Source: Bacillota bacterium
GTDB lineage: Bacteria; Bacillota; Clostridia; Christensenellales; Aristaeellaceae
Length of the DNA stretch: 35,515 bases
Assembly: GCA_023402355.1 (NCBI GenBank)
Contig: JAEXCG010000070.1
Location: forward strand, 1 to 35,515
Direction: 5' to 3'
Each line of letters begins with the position of its first letter. Position 1 is the stretch's first letter. Below the pieces are notes generated by a model that saw nothing but the letters and a program-made list of their open reading frames with translations, did not search any database and was not told the origin of the DNA. Positions 17,333 to 25,790 of this stretch are shown here, in pieces. A program made the translations under genes and the position numbers.

Positions 17333-18432
17333 TTGAGCTTAAACAGGTACGTGAAGGCGTCCACATCCGGGTCGCTGTTTTCCAGCATCCGGTTCATGTC
17401 CACGATCATCTCCCCCAGCGTATCGGAAATCTGGAAGTAATCGGGCGTGGTGCACCACACGTTGCCTTCCTTGACCGCCTTGAACTCCGAAAGCATTTCG
17501 TTGCGGGCGAGGAAATCCTCGAGCGCCGCCGGCTTGCCGCCCAGGCTCCAGATGTAGATGATAAAATCCGCCTCGCCGGCCCTGGTGTAGAACTCCTCCA
17601 TCTCCATCTGCTGGGTGCCGGATTTTTCCGGGTTCATGTCCGCCAGCACATAATCGCCGCCGGCCAGTTCGAGCATCCGGGCCATGTAGTCGCCGCCGTT
17701 TCGCGCATAGAGCGCTCCCTTGGAGGTGATGTAAAACATGGCGACGGTCTTTCCGGTCTCCTTGGAGGCGATGCCGCTGACCAAGTCGGCCTGCTTTTTG
17801 TAGACAGCCTCGGCCTCAGCCTCCTTGCCCAGCAGCGCGCCGTAGAGCTTCACCCACTCCACACGGGCCAGCGGTTCATTTTCATAGGTGGACTGGTCGA
17901 GCAGATAGGGGACGCCCAGCTCCGTGAGCTTCTCCGCCACGTCCGGCACGCTGAGCAGCATCGTGGAGAAGACCGCAAAGGGCGGCTGGGCGGCGGTGAT
18001 CCGCTCAAAGTCCGGTTCCTTGTAGCTGCCCACGAAAGCGAGCTTGCCCGCGTCCATGGCCGCCTTCACCCCGTCGATGTACCAATCGTCGTAGTCCGTC
18101 GTCGTCAGCGTGACGGCGTCCAGCGCGCCGATGGCGTTTAGCAGCGACATGGTGGGGGTCGAGGAAATCAGGAGATTGTCAAGCGGCATCTGAAGCGGGA
18201 CGATGTCCGCGTCCAGTCCTTCCGGGATTTCCGCTCCCTCCGGGACCGTCAAAAAGCGGGAGCCATCGGAGATCGTGATGAGCTTGTAGCCCCCCACGCA
18301 GGTGTCTATCGAGAAATTTTTCGCATAGTCGAGCGCAAGCGTGCTTTCCACCGTCAGGCCCTCGGCCATAGCGAGGCTGGCGCACAGCGCAAGCGTCAGC
18401 GCGAGGAACAGGCTCCATAGAGTTTTTTTCAT
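17329..18432 (-). CDS. btuF: Corrinoid-binding periplasmic-type ABC substrate-binding protein
   Basis: 367 residues. A signal peptide is seen at residues 1-23 (MKKTLWSLFLALTLALCASL, with AMA before the likely cleavage site). The Cys at 17 is not in a good lipobox, so membrane anchoring is uncertain. The rest looks like a class III binding protein (Peripla_BP_2/TroA fold): VPLQMPLDNLLISS, LNAIGALDAVTLTT and VWCTTPDYFQISDTLGEM. ATG 18432 has GGAGGT 7 bases upstream; the upstream in-frame ATG has no ribosome binding site. It is first in the operon behind the riboswitch, which points to cobalamin or cobinamide as ligand. Confidence 0.9.
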   Translation of the reverse strand: MKKTLWSLFLALTLALCASLAMAEGLTVESTLALDYAKNFSIDTCVGGYKLITISDGSRFLTVPEGAEIPEGLDADIVPLQMPLDNLLISSTPTMSLLNAIGALDAVTLTTTDYDDWYIDGVKAAMDAGKLAFVGSYKEPDFERITAAQPPFAVFSTMLLSVPDVAEKLTELGVPYLLDQSTYENEPLARVEWVKLYGALLGKEAEAEAVYKKQADLVSGIASKETGKTVAMFYITSKGALYARNGGDYMARMLELAGGDYVLADMNPEKSGTQQMEMEEFYTRAGEADFIIYIWSLGGKPAALEDFLARNEMLSEFKAVKEGNVWCTTPDYFQISDTLGEMIVDMNRMLENSDPDVDAFTYLFKLK

Positions 18433-18481
18433 ACATCGTACCTCCATCCATGTTTGCCATGTTGTATTTTTCAGGCAGGAA

Positions 18482-18515
18482 AGAAAAAGCGCTCCCCCGC
18501 GGGTGCAGGGAAGCG
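18482..18515 (-). terminator. Intrinsic terminator in the riboswitch expression platform
   Basis: On the minus strand an 8-bp stem (18508-18515 with 18490-18497, one G-U pair) is followed by CTTTTTCTTT. It lies between the cobalamin aptamer and btuF and is the likely ligand-controlled terminator. A second hairpin (18533-18558, one mismatch) lies upstream and could take part in the alternative structure. Confidence 0.8.
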
Positions 18516-18603
18516 AAAAACCTCGTCAAAACGTACACGGGCAGAAAAACCCCTGTACAAAATGCCTTGGCCCTCTTTCTCCATTGCCCGAGAAATCAGT
18601 GTC

Positions 18604-18790
18604 CCACAAACAGGGCAGGTCTCCTGGCTGACGGCGGGAAATCGCTTTCCAACGTGAAAACCTTCTCAGGCCGGCGGCCCAATGGCTTCTCTTTCACGCA
18701 TCGCCGAACACAGTAATGGCTGTTGCGCCGGATTTGAACCGGCTTCCCTTTTCACCCAAAGCATTGGCTGCTTTGGACACCGCGTTTGCG
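18604..18790 (-). promoter_or_regulatory. Cobalamin riboswitch (aptamer)
   Basis: Read on the minus strand, the conserved blocks appear in the known order: AAAAGGGAA (18744-18752), GGTTCAAATCC (18730-18740), GAAGCCATTGGG close to the B12 box (18678-18689), and the 3' hallmark AGCCAGGAGACCTGCC (18614-18629). It lies between a sigma-A promoter and btuF, with a terminator downstream. Binding of adenosylcobalamin should reduce transcription of all 20 genes. Confidence 0.95.
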
Positions 18791-18809
18791 TTTATTCATT
18801 TGTCAGTCC

Positions 18810-18838
18810 ATTATACCCCAATGAAGAGGAAGCGTCAA
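18810..18838 (-). promoter_or_regulatory. Promoter of the cobalamin operon
   Basis: On the minus strand TTGACG (18838-18833), a 17-base spacer and TATAAT (18815-18810). Transcription would start near 18803, just ahead of the riboswitch. Confidence 0.88.
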
Positions 18839-18866
18839 ATAATATATCCGCCCTAAATCGCGCCGT

Positions 18867-18965
18867 TTACGGCGGCCGCAGTCTCGGGCTATCCTCCAGC
18901 AGGATGCGGCGGATGGCCAGACGCAGAGTTTCCGGCCCCAACCTCTCCGGGAGCCTATGAAGGGT
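18867..18965 (-). pseudogene. Possible C-terminal remnant of a GC-rich host gene
   Basis: On the minus strand a 32-codon open stretch runs from a stop at 18968-18966 to TAA at 18869-18867. It encodes PERLGPETLRLAIRRILLED and ends in PRLRPP. The sequence looks like a real protein tail (amphipathic helix, host-like GC) but has no start or ribosome binding site. It lies just outside the left edge of the AT-rich island, so it may have been cut off by insertion or deletion. I do not recognise the family, and chance cannot be excluded. Confidence 0.25.
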
Positions 18966-19025
18966 TTACGCCATCGCGCTGGTCCGCTGACTTCAGATGG
19001 CGTCTGATAAAGCGTTCGCACCCAA

Positions 19026-19130
19026 GCGCCTCCAGGCGCGTAGCCGCAGGATGAAATCCTGCGATCAAAGGGGTTTGGGGGCGCTGCCACCAACAAGCAA
19101 TTTGCATGTGGATAACCACATGCATTGCTT
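19026..19130. repeat. Cluster of four consecutive palindromes at the left island boundary
   Basis: Four hairpins follow each other: GCGCCT/AGGCGC (19026-19039), a perfect 8-bp CGCAGGAT/ATCCTGCG with a 3-base loop (19045-19063), TTGGGGGC/GCCACCAA with one mismatch (19075-19093), and a longer one near 19095-19130 pairing AAGCAATTTGCATGTGG with CCACATGCATTGCTT with a 2-base bulge. No convincing gene covers 18970-19483. The arrangement suggests a dispersed intergenic repeat unit or an element end. GC content drops to the right of it. Confidence 0.55.
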
Positions 19131-19301
19131 GCCACATATGTATACCACTCCATTTCAAACACCAGAAATGCAGATGATCAAAAGTCCTTTGAAACGAAAA
19201 GGAGATATTCCAACTGTCCGTGAGTATGTCGAGTTCCTTCACGAAGAGCTTAGCGGTCTCTTTTCAAAAACATGAAGGGAACTCCTTATCATAATCGCAT
19301 A

Positions 19302-19345
19302 AAGCCACAGATGCTCTCAAGTTAGATCAAGAGCATCTGTGGCTT
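19302..19345 (-). terminator. Perfect 16-bp hairpin, probable terminator after the propeller/SBP gene
   Basis: Arms 19302-19317 and 19330-19345 are perfect complements with a 12-base loop. It lies about 140 bases past the stop of the last gene of the secreted-protein cluster. The T-run on the minus side is short (TTT), and on the plus side a T-run begins only 13 bases later, so termination is likely but not certain. Confidence 0.5.
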
Positions 19346-19483
19346 AGGGGCATATGCAATCTTTTTTGGGTATCTTACAATGGAAAATCAAAATAGATAT
19401 TTTGATAAGGTAGATAGATTCTTCTCATTGCGGATTGCCTTACGATGTAGCAGTCAATCCATGTCGAGAATAAGCTTCACCTT

Positions 19484-21679
19484 TCACATGCTTTCCATGT
19501 AAATCATAGATGAGACTCTATCAAGATCCGCAATCATAGCTTCGATCTCTTTATCGCCGAAGCCTTCTGCGGTATGCTGAGAGATTATCGATCGAAGGAC
19601 ATCGTATCCTCCACCCGTTTCTCTGGAAAGAAACAGCGATTGATAGGGTATATATAGGTTTTCTGCTACAGCTCTGTATATCTCAATGCTTTCAGGCGAA
19701 ATATCCCACTTATTTTCGGTTACATATTCAATCATCAGCTGCTTCTGTGCTATTTCATCTTCAATCGCCAATTTCTTCTTTCCGTCCGCCGTCTCCAGCT
19801 GCGTCTTCAGAGCTTCCAGTTCTTCCTGCAGGGTCTTTTCACGGTCTTTATAGGTAGCACTTTCAACGGGGTTATTTAAGTCAGAATGAAGCGCGTAACG
19901 CGTGGCGTCGGGTAGGTGTGCCGCAAAATATTCGATGAATTTGGACGCAGTCTCTGCCTGTTTAGATCTGGCACTTACACACAATATACTCACATTGGCT
20001 GTAAGTAACTGCTTTGCATCCGCCTCAATCGTCGGCGGGAGCATCATGCGCATCCTGTCTCGATCAGCATAGGTTATACCAAAGCCTTGGTTGTAGCTTG
20101 ACAGCAAGGGCATGCCCCATTGTTCATTGTCTGCGGATAGCAAATCAAGATTTTCACTCACTACTTTCAGCATCGACCGGAAAGTCGGGGTGTCGAAGAA
20201 TATTTGCTCCGTTCGGCTTTCCTTTTGAGCAATATATGTCTCGACGATCGTAAATACCAAATTATCTATGCCTAGCTGTTGAACGTCGGATAGCGTATAT
20301 TCTGGGTGCTCTTCTGCATAACTATCAAGCCATAATCCGATGGTTTGGAATAATTCGTCGTAGGTTACAGGATAATTGCCAAGGCCAAGATTCTCCCACT
20401 GCGTTTCGTTGACCGTCCAGGACTGGGGATCAATGGATATTGGATAGCCAACAAGTGCGTCTCCATCAAAAACCACATCCTGAATAGTCGGATACAGAGT
20501 CTTTGCGTCTACTACCAAACTTTTATTTTCGTTCAGTGGTGCAATATAACCCTTTTCTTTCATAGTCGAAAATATTCCCGGCGCGGATAGAACGAAAAGA
20601 TCGACGCTAGTGTCGCCTGAAATTATTGCCTGTTGTAGTTCATTCGGACTCAGTGACTGGTTGATTACTACGGCGACGTCTGGATTCTCAACAGAAAAAT
20701 CAGCAAGCAGGTTAGGCGCAACGCTACCCATGAGCTTTAGAACCTTTTGCTTCGGCTCGCCGTCAATGCTAATATCTCTTAGGAATACGTAATTTGAATC
20801 AGGGTACGCGTATATACCTGACTTCGAACAGACTGCCTGTGTAGATGAAAAAGAATACGCAACTGGCAAATACGCTTTTACGTGTTTATCGCTAACATTT
20901 TCAGCAATGATAACTTGATTGTCCTGGTAATAGACTGGCTTTTGATTATAGCATGTCATGCCGCCGGGCGTATTGTTCTCTTTAAGCAAAGCAAGCTGCG
21001 CTTCCAGACTCTTGGTATTTATATCGTATTGCCAGATTGCTTTGTCATCTGACTCAATATAGACAAGTAGCTTTCCTTCCGCACCTGTCGATATACTTTT
21101 TACATCTTTGAGCGAAAAAGCTTCGCATGTTTGAGATGCAAAATCGAAAGAAACCAATTCTGTTTTTTCATATTCTTCATAATTATCTGTACCCAGTAGT
21201 AAATAAAGTTTCCCACCTTCGAAAGCTATTCCCTTAATTTCTCGATAGAAATTATCCGCAGCAACATAAAGCAACTCTAAAGGAAGTTGCGCATATGCGT
21301 TCATTTGTCCATTTGCAATCTGATAAATCTGTCCGCTATACGGATGCAGACCCAAGAGAAACCTCCCATCCGTAAACAAATAGCCGATCGCCTTATCCCA
21401 AACTAAAGCTTCATTATCGGTTGTTGGGCGTTCTGGGTTATAACGATATATATTCGCATCAGATAAGTCCACAACCGTGGACAGCTCATTATCCTTGAAC
21501 TTGTAAACGCCATAGGAGCCCAGCATGTACAGCGTATCCTCAATAAAGCAAAGAGAAGAAGCTGTCTCATTAGCATGTGCCCTTGTAAGGTTTACCGCGC
21601 TGGGCATCTCCGCACAGGCTGGAAAGCAGGTAAACAAGGATATAAGAAGCATGAGCAGCACACAGCATATTTTTTTCAT
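19484..21679 (-). CDS. Secreted protein joining a beta-propeller-like region to a solute-binding-protein-like region
   Basis: 731 residues. A signal peptide covers about 1-23 (MKKICCVLLMLLISLFTCFP, then ACA before the likely cut). Residues about 40-305 contain roughly six repeats of hydrophobic strand pairs of the type LYMLGSYGVYKF, GYLFTDGRFLLG, KLYLLLGTDNY and KLLVYIESDD, as expected for a beta-propeller. From about 312 the sequence resembles type 1 extracellular solute-binding proteins: LADFSVENPDVAVVI, SVDLFVLSAPGIFSTMKEKG, YPISIDPQSWTVNE and PVTYDELFQTI. A charged coiled-coil-like segment lies at about 612-650. The start at 21679 has AGAGGTG 6 bases upstream. It is the last gene of the cluster, 66 bp after the ATPase, so it may sense or capture a ligand for that transporter. 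The function is unknown. Confidence 0.75.
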   Translation of the reverse strand: MKKICCVLLMLLISLFTCFPACAEMPSAVNLTRAHANETASSLCFIEDTLYMLGSYGVYKFKDNELSTVVDLSDANIYRYNPERPTTDNEALVWDKAIGYLFTDGRFLLGLHPYSGQIYQIANGQMNAYAQLPLELLYVAADNFYREIKGIAFEGGKLYLLLGTDNYEEYEKTELVSFDFASQTCEAFSLKDVKSISTGAEGKLLVYIESDDKAIWQYDINTKSLEAQLALLKENNTPGGMTCYNQKPVYYQDNQVIIAENVSDKHVKAYLPVAYSFSSTQAVCSKSGIYAYPDSNYVFLRDISIDGEPKQKVLKLMGSVAPNLLADFSVENPDVAVVINQSLSPNELQQAIISGDTSVDLFVLSAPGIFSTMKEKGYIAPLNENKSLVVDAKTLYPTIQDVVFDGDALVGYPISIDPQSWTVNETQWENLGLGNYPVTYDELFQTIGLWLDSYAEEHPEYTLSDVQQLGIDNLVFTIVETYIAQKESRTEQIFFDTPTFRSMLKVVSENLDLLSADNEQWGMPLLSSYNQGFGITYADRDRMRMMLPPTIEADAKQLLTANVSILCVSARSKQAETASKFIEYFAAHLPDATRYALHSDLNNPVESATYKDREKTLQEELEALKTQLETADGKKKLAIEDEIAQKQLMIEYVTENKWDISPESIEIYRAVAENLYIPYQSLFLSRETGGGYDVLRSIISQHTAEGFGDKEIEAMIADLDRVSSMIYMESM

Positions 21680-21745
21680 AGATGACACCTCTTTCTCGTG
21701 TTACCAGTTCGCTGGTTGATCCCGATTCTATAAATAGAATTTGTT

Positions 21746-22435
21746 CTAAACTTTTCTTAGCCCTCCGTTTTCCATTTCATAGACCACATCACAGGCTTTT
21801 TCGATGTCCGCCGCACTATGGCTTGCCAGAATGATCGTTTTCCCTTGGATTTTGAACGCCTGAAGAAGTTCATGCACCTCTACCATAGAGGCTTTATCCA
21901 TCGCATTAAAAGGCTCATCCAATATAAGAACGTCCGGATTTTCCATAAACGCCTGGGCAAAGCCCAAACGTTGTCTTTGGCCAAGCGAATACTTACCAAC
22001 CGGCTTTTTCTCGTCCGGGTCAAGTCCCAGCATAATCATCGCTTTTTTAGCAGATTCCTTATTTCCTCTTCCCGACATGTTTGCCAATAGTGTCAGGTTT
22101 TTTAGGCCCGTTTCATTTGCCAGAAATCCGGGGCTTTCAATAATTACCCCGGTTGACGGGGCAAAATCGGCCATTGACTGAAAAGGAGGGTTCTGACTAT
22201 GCTTTAGTTCCGGATTGTGTTTGAGCGCGGCCTTGCTGCCGACCAAGCATCCATTTACAATGACATAGCCGGATGTGGGCCGAGAAAAACCGCAGATGCA
22301 ACGCATGAGCGTAGTTTTTCCACAGCCGTTCGCGCCAACCAAGCCATAAACATGACTCCCTTCAAACTGTATGGAGATATTCTGGAGTACTGTATTATGC
22401 CCATAGATTTTTGTTAAGCTGTGAATAGTAATCAT
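21746..22435 (-). CDS. ABC transporter ATPase, BcrA/lantibiotic-immunity type
   Basis: 229 residues. Walker A GANGCGKT is at 34-41, the Q-loop region reads GVIIESPGFLANETG (96-110), the signature SLGQRQR is at 150-156 (LGQ form) and Walker B VLILDEP is at 169-175. The Q-loop wording and short length match ATPases of peptide-export and self-immunity transporters (BcrA family) and some other ABC-2 systems. There is an unusual insertion of about 30 residues (about 66-95, NPELKHSQNPPFQSMADF) between the first strands and the Q-loop. It follows two membrane proteins with a 7-bp gap and presumably powers them. Confidence 0.88.
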   Translation of the reverse strand: MITIHSLTKIYGHNTVLQNISIQFEGSHVYGLVGANGCGKTTLMRCICGFSRPTSGYVIVNGCLVGSKAALKHNPELKHSQNPPFQSMADFAPSTGVIIESPGFLANETGLKNLTLLANMSGRGNKESAKKAMIMLGLDPDEKKPVGKYSLGQRQRLGFAQAFMENPDVLILDEPFNAMDKASMVEVHELLQAFKIQGKTIILASHSAADIEKACDVVYEMENGGLRKV

Positions 22436-22442
22436 AAATGCA

Positions 22443-23300
22443 TCAACCCTTTCCTGTGAATTGGATATCCATGTGCCGTATACGCGAATCCATCAGCTTA
22501 ATAAAAAGCCCATCCAACACGATGTAGCCGGCAATGACGAAAAACGCAAAACGAAATTTATGTTCTTGTACCTGAGCCGTTACAGAACCCAGTGTTGCAA
22601 AAAAACTCGGGAGCTTTATTCCCGGAAAATTCTCGTATAAAATAGTGATATCTAGTAGCACAAGTGACACACAAAACACGACGCCGAAGTTTGGTATTCC
22701 ACAAAGTGAAAACAAAAGAATCAAGAAGGCCATCGTTACCCAGAAGAGGAATAAAATGACCGCCGCCAAGAAACACGCTGTAAATGGCGTCACGCTACGA
22801 ATATACTTTGGCATAAGTTGCATTTCGTTGACATAGTTTGGATTATTGGCAAGCCGTTCTAAGTCGCTCCATCCGCTGCCGGGGGTCACAAAGGATATAG
22901 AGAAGAGGGCTGAAGCCGCCAACATCAGCACTGTAAATAGAAACACGATACCTATACAGAAGAGAATTAACGAAGTCAACCATTTACGACGGGATAATCG
23001 TATCATCGTATAGTTCTGATAGGATACCTGTTTAGGAATCTCGGACATCATTACCAGAAAGGCAACGCTTGTCATGATCATGTTGAAGCCAGAGCTAACA
23101 TAGGAGAAAAGAGTTTCCCCCATGTGAACTTCAAACTTATTCAATATAATGCCATTCTCGAAGCTTCTCACCAGCATGTATGTCATCAGCAAGATAAATA
23201 TTGCCATTAGGATCGTTCTGAGTGAATGTGCCCAAAGGTTCAGATGTCCGTATAAACTACTTCCTAGCCATTTGCAAGTTTTGCGCTTTTCGTCATGCAT
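22443..23300 (-). CDS. ABC-2-type membrane permease subunit (first of a pair)
   Basis: 285 residues with about six hydrophobic segments, including LRTILMAIFILLMTYMLV near the N-terminus and FAFFVIAGYIVLDGLFIKLM at the end. A large extracytoplasmic loop between segments contains GSGWSDLERLANNPNYVNEM. I cannot assign a named family; the pairing with another permease and a BcrA-type ATPase is the main evidence. The ATG at 23300 has GGAGGTG 5 bases upstream and overlaps the preceding permease gene by 8 bp. Confidence 0.75.
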   Translation of the reverse strand: MHDEKRKTCKWLGSSLYGHLNLWAHSLRTILMAIFILLMTYMLVRSFENGIILNKFEVHMGETLFSYVSSGFNMIMTSVAFLVMMSEIPKQVSYQNYTMIRLSRRKWLTSLILFCIGIVFLFTVLMLAASALFSISFVTPGSGWSDLERLANNPNYVNEMQLMPKYIRSVTPFTACFLAAVILFLFWVTMAFLILLFSLCGIPNFGVVFCVSLVLLDITILYENFPGIKLPSFFATLGSVTAQVQEHKFRFAFFVIAGYIVLDGLFIKLMDSRIRHMDIQFTGKG

Positions 23301-24081
23301 TCCGGCACCTCCTCTGACAGCCAATGTAGTAACTAACAAGGCTGATTGCTAAAACAACCAAATAGGAAATGATTGATATAATGGCCTTTTCCCATGTCAA
23401 ACCATCATTGAACAAGGTTGCCGGATGAGGTGTGCGTATGCCCGTGAAAAAGAAGATCACATCTGCGTTCCATAGATAATATAGAAAGGATGGGATGGCT
23501 ACAGTCAGCAATTTATCCGGAACCCAAACGGAAATGGCCAGCGCCACCACTGCCCAAATGCTCGCTGTAAAGGCGATACCCAGCGTCATTTCGATATATA
23601 CAGGCAAACCATGGCAAATCGTATAAGAATGATAGAAAATGCAGTCTTTTGAAAAATAGATGATATGGTTCGGATAGGTAAACGGATCATTTGGAAGCGC
23701 GATGAGATTCCATAGAATTGCATGCAGTACGAACGCACTGGACGCCACAACGGCTGCTGCAATCATACTCGTTCCCACTTTTATCCTTACACACTTAAAG
23801 ACAGAGCCTCTAAGCGCCTGCCACTGCATCATGCTGGACTCCATATCATCCACCTGGCTGGTCGAATGGGCTAAAGCTGCACAAAATGGCAACAGCAGCA
23901 TAAAACTGCCGAAAAAGATGCCGCCTATCGAAAGATGTAAAGCACTTTCACGATATTCCAGCCACTCTTCCGCGCTACCAATCCAAGATGTTAGAGAATA
24001 ACCCATCAACGTCACAAGACAAACAATGAATGATGCCCATGCCTGTGGAGCCCTGAAGGCTCTTTTTAATTCCTCCCACAT
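23293..24081 (-). CDS. ABC-2-type membrane permease subunit (second of a pair)
   Basis: 262 residues with about six membrane segments and a cytoplasmic start MWEELKRAFRAPQAWASF, typical of ABC-2 permeases. An outward loop between segments 3 and 4 is rich in aromatics (NHIIYFSKDCIFYHSYTI). It overlaps the next permease gene by 8 bp and follows a secreted-protein gene after 30 bp. The ATG at 24081 has a GGAG site upstream. It probably forms a heterodimeric channel with the neighbouring permease; the substrate is unknown. Confidence 0.75.
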   Translation of the reverse strand: MWEELKRAFRAPQAWASFIVCLVTLMGYSLTSWIGSAEEWLEYRESALHLSIGGIFFGSFMLLLPFCAALAHSTSQVDDMESSMMQWQALRGSVFKCVRIKVGTSMIAAAVVASSAFVLHAILWNLIALPNDPFTYPNHIIYFSKDCIFYHSYTICHGLPVYIEMTLGIAFTASIWAVVALAISVWVPDKLLTVAIPSFLYYLWNADVIFFFTGIRTPHPATLFNDGLTWEKAIISIISYLVVLAISLVSYYIGCQRRCRNA

Positions 24082-24111
24082 GGTTTTCTCCTTCTACAAG
24101 ATTCAAACATT

Positions 24112-25215
24112 TCATGAAATCTTTTCCCAAGGAATGAAACCCTGAAAGTCAGCGTTGCCAAATCCTTTTTTGCTCGTATCCGTAGGCTCGAGCATTTTTC
24201 CCGTCTGCGCATCTATTGTAATTGTCTTTACATTTAAGGCAGAGCGTTCGCTCGTATCAGGGTCATATTCTAAGGATTCCTCATAAGAGTAGGTGTGCGT
24301 TTCCTTTGGATTGACCATGTAAACACATTCGATAACCCAGGAGGGTACCGCGTAAAAATAGTCTGCATCAAAAGCCGCTATTTCCTGGCTCGACATATTC
24401 GGATTATTATATAATGCATAGCCAAAGCGCAGCGAAAACACTTTTTGGATATGCCCATCCTCTATCTTTTTTGACAAATTACTGATTACATGATCGTATG
24501 AACATAACGGAATATCGGGCGCAATTAGTTCGACTTCTTCCATCGTACTGATATATAATGTATTTTCTTCTTTATTACGCATCAAATATGACAATCTTGG
24601 CTCACAATCTGGTGTTCCACGTTTTTTATAAGATGCCATTGCGTGTGTCAAAATCGGTAGGTCACGTAGCTTTGGCCAAAGGCTAATATGATAAAAGGCG
24701 GGTGCCACGACTTCGCCCGTGGCCTGTTTCACATTGCATAACACATCCAAAAGGGCTGGTTGATCAAAAAGAAAACTGTCCTTAGAGATGTTGTTTTGCT
24801 CCAAGAGCTCGAACAAATAATCATACATTTCCCGCACCGTCAAGCTATTTCCATAGTCTTTTCCATACGCCTTATCAAAGTCTACTTGCTCGCCCCAAGT
24901 ACGGTAGATATGGGTTCTGCGTCCCCCAGTTTTTTTTACATTGGTTACTGAATCATACGGATTCTTTCGAATAAGACGAAATTCTGGTCCTGATGCCGGG
25001 TAAGCTACTTTCAAAACAGGGGCTGTTTCTCCACCAAAAACTTCAACATTGATGTCTACCTTGGTATTACGGCCATATTTATCTGTATAAGTTTTATGCC
25101 AGCCTTCCAGTGCCTGCGAACGTATATCTGCAAGATTAAAGTACTCTTGCCCAAGTGCAGTCGCAGACATGAGTATTAAAAAGAAAAAGATAAGAAAGCC
25201 GAATACCTTTTTCAT
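24112..25215 (-). CDS. Secreted protein of unknown function with PepSY-like C-terminal motif
   Basis: 367 residues with a signal peptide (MKKVFGFLIFFFLILMSATA, cleavage probably after ALG). The mature part is acidic and mixed alpha/beta. Near the C-terminus VIECVYMVNP, followed by ALNVKTITIDAQTGKMLEP, has the look of PepSY/YycI-type extracytoplasmic domains, where an aromatic strand precedes an ID(A)xTGxML turn. No catalytic motif is visible. The ATG at 25215 has GGAGGG 6 bases upstream. Context within a sigma-regulated secreted-protein/ABC cluster suggests envelope or exported-peptide handling; this is inference. Confidence 0.7.
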   Translation of the reverse strand: MKKVFGFLIFFFLILMSATALGQEYFNLADIRSQALEGWHKTYTDKYGRNTKVDINVEVFGGETAPVLKVAYPASGPEFRLIRKNPYDSVTNVKKTGGRRTHIYRTWGEQVDFDKAYGKDYGNSLTVREMYDYLFELLEQNNISKDSFLFDQPALLDVLCNVKQATGEVVAPAFYHISLWPKLRDLPILTHAMASYKKRGTPDCEPRLSYLMRNKEENTLYISTMEEVELIAPDIPLCSYDHVISNLSKKIEDGHIQKVFSLRFGYALYNNPNMSSQEIAAFDADYFYAVPSWVIECVYMVNPKETHTYSYEESLEYDPDTSERSALNVKTITIDAQTGKMLEPTDTSKKGFGNADFQGFIPWEKIS

Positions 25216-25309
25216 ATATAACCCTCCATCTAAATTGTCGTATGAGCAGCCGGGGTTAACCGGCTGCCCATGGTATTCCCTCTAACGGGAACACTCCCTT
25301 TGATCATGC

Positions 25310-25738
25310 TTAATCAAGGTCAGTAAGGAAATAACCAGTAAGTGTGATGTTATTCAGGCCATACTTGGTTTTATAGTTAGTATTCCCGCGGCCCGCCACC
25401 GTATAGTTACCGTACTGTACAATCGCATTGGACATGCACTGATACATTCCATAGTCAGCGCGATGCCAGTTTACGCCCATCGTCTTCCGTGTTTCAGAAC
25501 GATACGCAGCAATACGGTTGGTTTCGACCGCACTGGTCTGGCTTACTCTATGAGCAACCTGAATGGTACCAGAAGTGCTAAGCTTCTCTAAATAACTGTC
25601 ATAATGATACTGATACAGCTGATTATCTGCGATAGCCTCGCACGGAACATTTAGATTGAAAGTCTGTGCCATTGCACCCGTGGCTATAGAAAGCATCATA
25701 ACAAGCGCAAAAACAGAAGCCATGATCTTTTTCATCAT
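25310..25738 (-). CDS. Small secreted protein of unknown function
   Basis: 142 residues with a clear signal peptide (MMKKIMASVFALVMMLSIAT, cut probably after AMA). The mature part of about 120 residues is polar and rich in Asn, Thr and Tyr, with YGMYQCMSNAIVQYGNYTVA and a C-terminal NYKTKYGLNNITLTGYF. It has two Cys residues in the mature part (PCEA and YQCM) that could form a disulfide. ATG 25738 has a GGAG site 7 bases upstream; a longer upstream frame is not supported. Its size, export and neighbouring BcrA-type transporter would suit a bacteriocin-like or immunity-related protein, but no known bacteriocin family is recognisable. Confidence 0.7.
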   Translation of the reverse strand: MMKKIMASVFALVMMLSIATGAMAQTFNLNVPCEAIADNQLYQYHYDSYLEKLSTSGTIQVAHRVSQTSAVETNRIAAYRSETRKTMGVNWHRADYGMYQCMSNAIVQYGNYTVAGRGNTNYKTKYGLNNITLTGYFLTDLD

Positions 25739-25790
25739 TCTTATCTCCTTTTTCTCGGATTCAAATGTATACGGACTTGCAGTCTTGTGG

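Noticed and set aside
18721..18745. Sequence resembling a tRNA T-arm (GGTTCAAATCC) on the minus strand
   Set aside because: It is a conserved block of the cobalamin riboswitch; no acceptor or anticodon stem can be formed around it.
18900..19480. A second copy of the tRNA-Arg 3' end as the left attachment site
   Set aside because: I searched this region by eye for GGTTCGAATC- and CGGGTGC-like sequence and found no convincing match.
18970..19483. Plus-strand frame ending PTVREYVEFLHEELSGLFSKT as a small gene
   Set aside because: Its start lies inside the palindrome cluster, there is no ribosome binding site, and I recognise no homologue. It may be a gene fragment but cannot be supported.
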